DNA of 7,000 nt from Oscillospiraceae bacterium (GTDB lineage Bacteria > Bacillota > Clostridia > Oscillospirales > Oscillospiraceae). Made by a program: the position numbers and the translations under genes. This document shows positions 1-4,810 of the stretch, piece after piece (position 1 is the first letter of the stretch; every line of letters begins with the position of its first letter). The notes under the pieces are model-generated. The model was not told the origin of the DNA, did no database searches, and was given only the letters and a program-made list of their open reading frames with translations. The stretch lies in contig JAFYUG010000182.1 in the NCBI GenBank assembly GCA_017558545.1, positions 1 through 7,000 on the forward strand, given 5' to 3'.

Positions 1-703
1 CAGCCCAGGAGGAAATGGAAGCATCGGGCTTGTGTGCCTTCATCAGCTCCTCAGCCTCCAGGGGCAGAGAGGAGAGAGTGCCGCCCTTAACGGGCTCCAT
101 GATGATAACGGGAACGCCGTGCTTCATGGCAACTTCGTAGCAGGCGCGGGACTGAACGGACTTATCCTCCCAGTCCTTGTAGTTTATCTGAAGCTGAACG
201 AACTCAGTTTCAGGGTGAGCGGTGAGAACCTCGTCAAGGGACTCGGCGGTGTCATGCATGGAAAAGCCCAAATGGCGGATGAGGCCTTCTTCCTTGCGCT
301 GAGCAAGCCAGTTCCAAATGTCGGTCTTTTCGGCCAGCTCCTTGCGGCCGGGGCCGAGGTTGTGAATGAGGTAGTAATCGAAATAGCCTGCGCCGGTGCG
401 CTCAAGAGAAACGTAGAAGCGCTTGTGCAGCTCTTCAACGGTGACATCCTTGTCAAAAAGGGGAAGCTTGGTGGCCAGCTGGAAGCTTTCGCGGGGATAG
501 CGGTCAACAAGAGCCTCTTTTGCTACGCGCTCGCTCTCGCCGTTGCCGTAAACATAGGCGGTGTCGAAGTAGGTGAAGCCCTTTTCCATAAACATGTCAA
601 CCATGGTCTTGACCTGCTCAATGTCGGTTTTGCCGTCCTTGGAGGGCAGGCGCATAAGGCCGAAGCCCAATTTGCCGATTTCTTTGCCCAGATAGTTCTC
701 CAT
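1..703 (-). CDS. Aldo/keto reductase, C-terminus cut by the window edge
   Basis: NADPH-type aldo/keto reductase, a cytosolic TIM-barrel oxidoreductase. The frame is open from ATG 703 to the window start, giving 234 residues. The AKR catalytic tetrad is visible: Asp47 and Tyr52 in FDTAYVYG, Lys79 in LATKLP, and His114 in YYLIHN. Later barrel strands read GFSMHD, FVQLQINYKDW and VPVIIMEPVKGG. The last two resemble the clostridial AKRs that are about 370-390 residues long and end in a 4Fe-4S ferredoxin-like domain. Whether that tail exists cannot be seen here. The start is set by the methionine before NYLGKEIGKLGFGLMRLP and by GGAGA about 9 nt upstream. The gene begins 28 nt after the small membrane-protein gene, so the two probably share a transcript. 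The substrate is unknown. The family call is very secure. Confidence 0.95.
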   Translation of the reverse strand, partial: MENYLGKEIGKLGFGLMRLPSKDGKTDIEQVKTMVDMFMEKGFTYFDTAYVYGNGESERVAKEALVDRYPRESFQLATKLPLFDKDVTVEELHKRFYVSLERTGAGYFDYYLIHNLGPGRKELAEKTDIWNWLAQRKEEGLIRHLGFSMHDTAESLDEVLTAHPETEFVQLQINYKDWEDKSVQSRACYEVAMKHGVPVIIMEPVKGGTLSSLPLEAEELMKAHKPDASISSWA

Positions 704-731
704 CTTGTGATCTCCTTTTATATGTAAATTT

Positions 732-971
732 TTATTTCTTACCTGCGAAAAACACTACTCTTGCCAGCATCGATGCCAGAGAGCAGAAGAGAAAGCCAAC
801 GCCAAGAATGGCGAAAAGCTCGGTTACAAGGGGTTTTGCGGGGATGGCCTGCCATTCGGAAGTGAAGCCGCCCGTGGGGAGGGCGTGGTGATAAAGGATG
901 TAGCTCCATAAAAATATGAGCATAGCCAAAATAAATGAGCAAATTCCGAATACAGTAAGTCTTTTTCTCAT
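732..971 (-). CDS. Small two-helix membrane protein, function unknown
   Basis: A 79-residue protein I do not recognise. A basic start (MRKR) leads into a hydrophobic helix at about residues 5-27. A polar loop of roughly 20 residues (ALPTGGFTSEWQAIPAKP) follows, then a second hydrophobic helix at about 50-76 and a GKK end. This predicts a small integral membrane protein, probably with both ends inside by the positive-inside rule and the loop outside. I chose ATG 971 because GGAGAG lies 6 nt upstream. A longer reading from TTG 1013 adds 14 charged residues but lacks that support. It is the first gene after a probable promoter and lies 28 nt before the aldo/keto reductase, which suggests co-transcription. 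Nothing ties it to a known family. It could be an accessory to the reductase or merely a neighbour. Confidence 0.7.
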   Translation of the reverse strand: MRKRLTVFGICSFILAMLIFLWSYILYHHALPTGGFTSEWQAIPAKPLVTELFAILGVGFLFCSLASMLARVVFFAGKK

Positions 972-1028
972 GCTTTTCTCTCCATGGATAAGTTTTTCGC
1001 GCTTTTTCGACAAGATGGGACAATGAAA

Positions 1029-1037
1029 AGTATAGCA
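1029..1037 (-). promoter_or_regulatory. Probable extended -10 promoter for the membrane protein / reductase unit
   Basis: On the minus strand the sequence reads TGCTATACT, an extended -10 (TG-n-TATACT), about 58 nt before ATG 971. No convincing -35 hexamer lies 16-18 nt upstream, so the call rests on the extended -10 alone. It is also the only good candidate between the four-helix-bundle gene and this unit. Confidence 0.4.
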
Positions 1038-1115
1038 TACTTTCTCCCATAGCCGAGGCGAAAAAACATATTGGAGAGAATATTAACGTTTCCTTAACAG
1101 AGGCTGAAGGGGGGG

Positions 1116-1463
1116 TTATTCACCTTTAGCGGTGGTGATAGAGGCGATGAGCATGCGGCGAATGGAGCCGCCTTTGTTGCGAAGAGTGGTATATTGATTT
1201 TCGGATAGTCTATTCTTCCGAAACAAAAGCTCAAGCCAATAGTCGGTTTCAGAACTTTCCTTAAGAGCAATTTCGAGCTTATGAATAAAATCTGCTCTGC
1301 TCTGAGCATACCTTGCCTCGTGAATATTTGCTCCTATCGAAGAACTTGAACGCAAAAGCTGATTCACATAAACCGAACAACCTTTAATATCTTCGCAAAT
1401 ATCAGATACTTCCAATGCAAAGTCTATTGAATCTTCACGCAGCTGATTTTTGTTGTCAGACAT
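1116..1463 (-). CDS. Four-helix-bundle protein of the S23 / bAvd-like family
   Basis: A 115-residue protein of the family first found inside intervening sequences of bacterial 23S rRNA genes. The same fold is used by Avd, the accessory protein of diversity-generating retroelements. Family features seen are the LRSSSSIGANIHEA segment (residues 37-50), Phe59-Ile60 after it, and ALKESSETDYWLELL (66-80). Four amphipathic helices fall at roughly 11-27, 31-53, 56-82 and 87-113. Length is typical and the protein looks intact. No catalytic site is known for the family, and nucleic-acid binding is the usual assumption. The start is ATG 1463 with AAGAAGGG 8 nt upstream. The gene is not within rRNA and no reverse transcriptase is present in the window. 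It follows the rRNA methyltransferase gene, and the hairpin array at 1482-1677 occupies nearly all of its leader. A run of seven C directly follows the stop codon. Confidence 0.9.
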   Translation of the reverse strand: MSDNKNQLREDSIDFALEVSDICEDIKGCSVYVNQLLRSSSSIGANIHEARYAQSRADFIHKLEIALKESSETDYWLELLFRKNRLSENQYTTLRNKGGSIRRMLIASITTAKGE

Positions 1464-1471
1464 AACATCAA

Positions 1472-1479
1472 CCCTTCTT
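1472..1479 (-). promoter_or_regulatory. Ribosome binding site of the four-helix-bundle gene
   Basis: AAGAAGGG on the minus strand, 8 nt before ATG 1463 and only a few bases from the end of the hairpin array. It is a modest match to the anti-Shine-Dalgarno sequence. Its place beside the last heptamer means that folding of the array could affect access to it. That effect is inferred. Confidence 0.5.
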
Positions 1480-1481
1480 GT

Positions 1482-1677
1482 GTCGATATTTTCGCTTCGC
1501 GAAATCGATATATTTGCTTTGCAAATTCGATATATAGATGCTAAGCATCTATTCGATATGCTGCCTTTGGCAGCGAGTGATATAAATCACCTTCTCGCCC
1601 CGCAGGGCATATCGAGTGCGAAGCACATATCGAACGCCTGCGTATATCGAAAATCCCCGAAGGGGATTTATATCGAC
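1482..1677. repeat. Array of nine hairpins punctuated by eight TCGATAT heptamers
   Basis: Read on the plus strand, TCGATAT occurs at 1483-1489, 1505-1511, 1527-1533 and 1553-1559. Its complement ATATCGA occurs at 1609-1615, 1627-1633, 1644-1650 and 1670-1676. The outer copies extend to GTCGATAT / ATATCGAC. The intervals are perfect hairpins of differing sequence: 1490-1504 (TTTCGC stem), 1512-1526 (ATTTGC), 1534-1552 (ATAGATGC), 1560-1574 (GCTGCC), 1577-1590 (GTGAT), 1597-1608 (GCCC), 1616-1626 (GTGC), 1634-1643 (ACGC) and 1651-1669 (AAATCCCC). Loops are 2-4 nt. Except around the centre, no unpaired base separates heptamer from stem. The array begins 1 nt after the rlmD-like stop codon and ends 18 nt before the four-helix-bundle start codon, so it would form that gene's mRNA leader. 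It encodes no plausible protein. Confidence 0.93.
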
Positions 1678-1678
1678 T

Positions 1679-2845
1679 TTATTTTTGCTTTACAAGGCTA
1701 ACGACGCATTCAATATGGTTTGTATGAGGGAACATATCAACCGGCTGAGCTTTTACAGCTTTGTACCCACCCTTAACGAGGATTTCCAAATCTCTGGAAA
1801 GAGTCTCGGGATTGCAGGAAATATAAACCACCTTTTTGGGTCCCATGTGGATGAGAGACTCCAAAAAGCGCTTATCGCTGCCTGCGCGGGGAGGATCCAT
1901 GAAAACGACGTCGGCGCTTTCGCCTTCTCCTGCCATGCGCTCCATAAACTGACCGGCATCGGCGCAGGTGAACCAGCAATTTTTGATGTCATTGAGCTTG
2001 GCGTTATAAATGGCGTCCTTGACGGCGTCGGCATTCAGCTCCACGCCTGCAACCTTGCCTGCGTGGCGGGAGGCCACCATACCTATGGTGCCAATGCCGC
2101 AGTAGGCGTCCAGCACGGTTTCCTTGCCGGTGAGGCCTGCATACTCAACGGCGGTGTTATACAAAACCTCGGTCTGAACGGGGTTAATCTGATAGAAGCT
2201 CTTGGCGGAAATGCGGAAGCGGCAGCCGCAGCAAATATCCTCAATATATCCTTTGCCGTAGAGCACCTTTTCCTGCTTGCCCAGCACCAATGAGGTGAAC
2301 TTATCGTTGATGTTCATAACGATGGTGGTGATTTCGGGGTGCTTTTCAAGAAGCTCCTTAATAAAGGGCTTCTGATTTTTGAATATGGGGGAGGACACAA
2401 CCAGCACGACCATAACTTCATTAGTGGCAAAGCCGCGCTTTACCAGCACATGGCGCAAAAAGCCCTGACAAGTGCGCTCATCATAGGCGGTGAGCTTGAA
2501 AGAGGGGAGCATCTTGCGAATGGTGACAATAATTTTGTCGGCGGTGCGGTCTTCAATCATGCATTTGTCAACGCTGACTATGCGGTGGCTAGAAGACTGA
2601 TAAACGCCGGAAATTATCTTGCCCTTACCGTCGCGGCCAAAGGCGGCCTGCACCTTGTTGCGGTAGTTATAGGGCTCGGCCATGCCAACAATTTCCTCAA
2701 CGCGGCAAAAGCGGCCAATTTCGCGGACAACCTTAGCCTGCTTCCATTGAAGCTGGCGGGGATAGCTCATATTCTGAAGCTGGCAGCCGCCGCAGCTTTT
2801 TGCATGGGGGCACTGGGGGCGCTCAGTAACTTTAATCTCGTTCAT
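1679..2845 (-). CDS. rlmD: 23S rRNA (uracil-C5)-methyltransferase, RlmD/RlmCD-like
   Basis: SAM-dependent m5U methyltransferase of the TrmA/RumA family, 388 residues. The iron-sulfur ligands are Cys12, Cys18 and Cys21 (CPHAKSCGGC) and Cys95 (VDKCMIED). The SAM site includes VLDAYCGIGTIG (244-255) and GVELN (267-271). The substrate-binding motif is DPPRAG (317-322), the catalytic nucleophile Cys344 is in SCNPET, and the general base Glu379 is in HIEC. All key residues are present, so it should be active, most likely on 23S U1939 and/or U747 as in RlmD and RlmCD. The N-terminal TRAM domain usual in many homologues is absent, because the cluster begins at residue 12. ATG 2845 is chosen over TTG 2860. 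It overlaps the upstream stop as ATGA and has GGAGA 8 nt before it. Translation is probably coupled to the pseudouridine synthase. The exact target uracil is inferred. Confidence 0.93.
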   Translation of the reverse strand: MNEIKVTERPQCPHAKSCGGCQLQNMSYPRQLQWKQAKVVREIGRFCRVEEIVGMAEPYNYRNKVQAAFGRDGKGKIISGVYQSSSHRIVSVDKCMIEDRTADKIIVTIRKMLPSFKLTAYDERTCQGFLRHVLVKRGFATNEVMVVLVVSSPIFKNQKPFIKELLEKHPEITTIVMNINDKFTSLVLGKQEKVLYGKGYIEDICCGCRFRISAKSFYQINPVQTEVLYNTAVEYAGLTGKETVLDAYCGIGTIGMVASRHAGKVAGVELNADAVKDAIYNAKLNDIKNCWFTCADAGQFMERMAGEGESADVVFMDPPRAGSDKRFLESLIHMGPKKVVYISCNPETLSRDLEILVKGGYKAVKAQPVDMFPHTNHIECVVSLVKQK

Positions 2846-3483
2846 CTGTCTATTCTCCAATCAAATTCGTTCCATGGCTCATGGGAGGGGGGCAGGCGGA
2901 AAAACTCCATCTTCTCTCCCGTTTTGGGGTGGATAAAGCTCAATCGGCATGACCAAAGCCCCATATTGCCCTCTATTGAGCTGCCGTATTTTCTGTCTCC
3001 CACAAGGGGGAAGCCTCGGGAAGAGAACTGTGCTCTTATCTGATGGGTGCGGCCGGTGTGGAGCTGGATATGCACGGCGCTGAGGCCATCTTTGCTCTCC
3101 AATACCTCATAGTCCAGTTTGGCCTCCTGCGTATCCCCGGCCTTTTCGGGGGCAACATAGGTTTTGCGCTGAAGCTTATCCCGGCGGAGATAATCAAACA
3201 TACTGCCCTTTTTCTCTTCGGGACAGCCTTCTATGATGGCCATGTATTCCTTGCCGAAGCCTCTTTCCATTACCTGCTTGCCCAAATCCGAAGCGGCGTG
3301 GCGGGTGCGGGCGAGGAGCATAAGCCCTCCAACTGTGCGGTCAAGGCGGTGGACAGTGCGTATATTTTCCGTTCCCAGTGCCTCTCTCAGCAAATCGGGA
3401 AGGCCTCCCGGCTCGTCGGTGGAGAGCACCCCGAAGGGCTTTGTGCAGACCACTATGTAATTATCGGCATAGATAATCTCCAT
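2842..3483 (-). CDS. RluA-family pseudouridine synthase
   Basis: A 213-residue RNA pseudouridine synthase that converts uridine to pseudouridine in rRNA or tRNA in the cytosol. The catalytic Asp48 lies in VHRLDRTVGG, and the later signature LHTGRTHQIRAQ spans residues 141-152, followed by PLVGDRKYG. The usual motif is HRLDRDTSG. The TVGG variant occurs, to my knowledge, in short clostridial members, and the catalytic Asp is kept. No N-terminal S4 RNA-binding domain is present, so target choice may depend on the catalytic domain alone. I do not assign a specific Rlu name or target position. The start at ATG 3483 is supported by AAGGAGAG about 5 nt upstream. Its stop overlaps the methyltransferase start by 4 nt (ATGA), so the two RNA-modification genes form a coupled pair. 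Confidence 0.92.
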   Translation of the reverse strand: MEIIYADNYIVVCTKPFGVLSTDEPGGLPDLLREALGTENIRTVHRLDRTVGGLMLLARTRHAASDLGKQVMERGFGKEYMAIIEGCPEEKKGSMFDYLRRDKLQRKTYVAPEKAGDTQEAKLDYEVLESKDGLSAVHIQLHTGRTHQIRAQFSSRGFPLVGDRKYGSSIEGNMGLWSCRLSFIHPKTGEKMEFFRLPPSHEPWNEFDWRIDR

Positions 3484-3513
3484 GTCCGCTCTCCTTTGTC
3501 AGTTCAACTGTTT

Positions 3514-3522
3514 ATTCTATCA
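3514..3522 (-). promoter_or_regulatory. Probable extended -10 promoter for the RNA-modification pair
   Basis: TGATAGAAT on the minus strand is an extended -10 about 31 nt before ATG 3483. The hexamer 17 nt upstream (TTCCAA) is a poor -35. It lies in the 95-bp gap after the transporter gene. That gap shows no strong intrinsic terminator, so readthrough from the transporter operon is also possible. Confidence 0.4.
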
Positions 3523-3578
3523 TGCCCGAAGGCAAATTGGAATGGGAAAAGTAAATTTTCTGTTGGGCAAAACCAATT

Positions 3579-4796
3579 TTATGCATTGGAAATGCTTTTC
3601 AGTTTGCGGCTGATTATGAAGCAGTTGACAATGTTGGCAACTGCGGTGGCGGCGCCCAGCAGGAAGGTGAGCTTATATTCGCCGGTGGCGGCGTAGAGGG
3701 CGTTGGAAATGGAGTTGAAAACAATGGAGCTTATGCCCAGCGCCATCATAATAACGCCGTAGTTAGCGCCCATGTGCTTGGGGCCGAAGAAGTCGGTGGT
3801 GGCGGCGGGGTTAACCGCAGCAGGGCCGCCGAAGGCAAAGGCGGTGAGGAGCACCACAACAAGATAGCTCCAACCGCTTACGAAGCTGAGGAGCAGAGCG
3901 CAAACGGCGGTGGCGGCGGAAACAAGATAGAGGGTATTGATTCTGCCAAGGCGGTCGGAATAGGTGGAAATCAGCACGCGGCCAGCGGTGTTGGCAAGGC
4001 CGGTGAGAGAAACGGCCATAACCGCGGCGGCTTCACCCAATCCGCGCTGGATGCCCAAGCCCTTGATAAGGGGATTGAGCATATTCCAGGTGCCGTTAAA
4101 AAGGAAAATGTTCAGGAACAAAAGCCAGAAGGGCAGAGTTCGAACAGCCTTGGAGAAGGGGATGCTCTCTCTTCTCAATGCAGCGGCCTTGCCCGTGGCC
4201 TTGGGCAGGGAGGCCAGATAGTCCTCTCCGGGCAGGCGGATAACGCTGCAGGAGAGAAGACCCAGCACCAAAAATACAACTGCCAAAGCGGCCAAAGCGG
4301 AGTCGAAACCAATGCCCTTGATGAGGGCGTCGGCAACGGGGGAGAAAACAACGGTGGAAAGGCCGAAGGCGCCTGCGCCTATGCCGGTGGCAAAGCCTCG
4401 TCTATGGGGCAGCCAGCGCTGGATGCAGGTGAGCATAGCGCCGTAGCTTACGCCGCTGCCGAAGCCGCCCAAAACGGAATAGGTGAGGTAGAACAAAATT
4501 ATGCTGCTGCCAACGGGGATGAAGCGGGAGAGCAAAAGTCCGCTGCCGAAAAGGAGTATGCCCACAAAGCAAACCTTTTTGGGGCCTTTGCTGTCGGCGG
4601 CGGCACCCCCTGCGAAGTTGCCTGCGCAGAAGGAGAAGAGCATGAAGCTGGCAACCAAGTTGGTGCTGCCCTCAGCCCAGCCGTAAAAGGCCATGGCAGG
4701 AGCTTTGAAAACGCTCCAAATGTATATAATTCCAACGCAAACCTGCACTATGAGGCAGGCACCCACCACTAAGATGGGAGCGGGAGATTTTTTCAT
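3579..4796 (-). CDS. MFS transporter, oxalate/formate antiporter (OFA)-like family
   Basis: A 405-residue inner-membrane carrier with about twelve hydrophobic helices. The first helix reads VQVCVGIIYIWSVFK (17-31), typical of OFA-type permeases. The MFS loop 2-3 motif appears as GGAAADSKGPKK (63-74) and its second-half copy as SDRLGRI (280-286). The segment RWLPHRRGFATGIG (127-140) is another OFA hallmark. A hydrophilic loop at about 190-215 joins the two halves. Members carry small organic anions such as oxalate, formate or pyruvate, but many are uncharacterised, so the substrate here is open. The start ATG 4796 has GAGGT 8 nt upstream. It begins 14 nt after the M3 peptidase lipoprotein stop, so they are surely co-transcribed. 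I do not see oxalate-degradation genes nearby, which weakens any oxalate assignment. Confidence 0.9.
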   Translation of the reverse strand: MKKSPAPILVVGACLIVQVCVGIIYIWSVFKAPAMAFYGWAEGSTNLVASFMLFSFCAGNFAGGAAADSKGPKKVCFVGILLFGSGLLLSRFIPVGSSIILFYLTYSVLGGFGSGVSYGAMLTCIQRWLPHRRGFATGIGAGAFGLSTVVFSPVADALIKGIGFDSALAALAVVFLVLGLLSCSVIRLPGEDYLASLPKATGKAAALRRESIPFSKAVRTLPFWLLFLNIFLFNGTWNMLNPLIKGLGIQRGLGEAAAVMAVSLTGLANTAGRVLISTYSDRLGRINTLYLVSAATAVCALLLSFVSGWSYLVVVLLTAFAFGGPAAVNPAATTDFFGPKHMGANYGVIMMALGISSIVFNSISNALYAATGEYKLTFLLGAATAVANIVNCFIISRKLKSISNA

Positions 4797-4810
4797 AGTT
4801 ATTTACCTCT

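Noticed and set aside
32..727. Plus-strand frame of 231 codons
   Set aside because: It is antisense to the aldo/keto reductase, whose full catalytic tetrad is visible on the minus strand.
972..1013. N-terminal extension of the small membrane protein from TTG 1013
   Set aside because: ATG 971 has a well-placed GGAGAG, which lies within the proposed extension. The added 14 residues are charged and would precede the natural MRKR-helix start.
1116..1463. Intervening sequence inside a 23S rRNA gene
   Set aside because: The flanks are protein genes and contain no rRNA sequence.
1482..1677. CRISPR array
   Set aside because: The repeated unit is only 7 bp and switches orientation midway. The intervals are 10-19 bp self-complementary hairpins and not unique spacers, and no cas genes are present.
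1116..1677. Diversity-generating retroelement
   Set aside because: The four-helix protein is Avd-like in family, but no reverse transcriptase and no template/variable repeat pair are seen in the window.
1616..2293. Plus-strand frame of 225 codons
   Set aside because: It is antisense to the clear rlmD-like gene, and its first part reads through the hairpin array.
3523..3534. TGCC-TTCG-GGCA hairpin as terminator of the transporter operon
   Set aside because: The stem is only 4 bp, no T run follows on the minus strand, and it overlaps the putative promoter of the next gene.
3774..4772. Long plus-strand frame of 332 codons, rich in Gly, Ala and Glu
   Set aside because: It lies antisense to the transporter gene, has no ribosome binding site and has the low-complexity composition expected of the complement of a hydrophobic membrane-protein gene.
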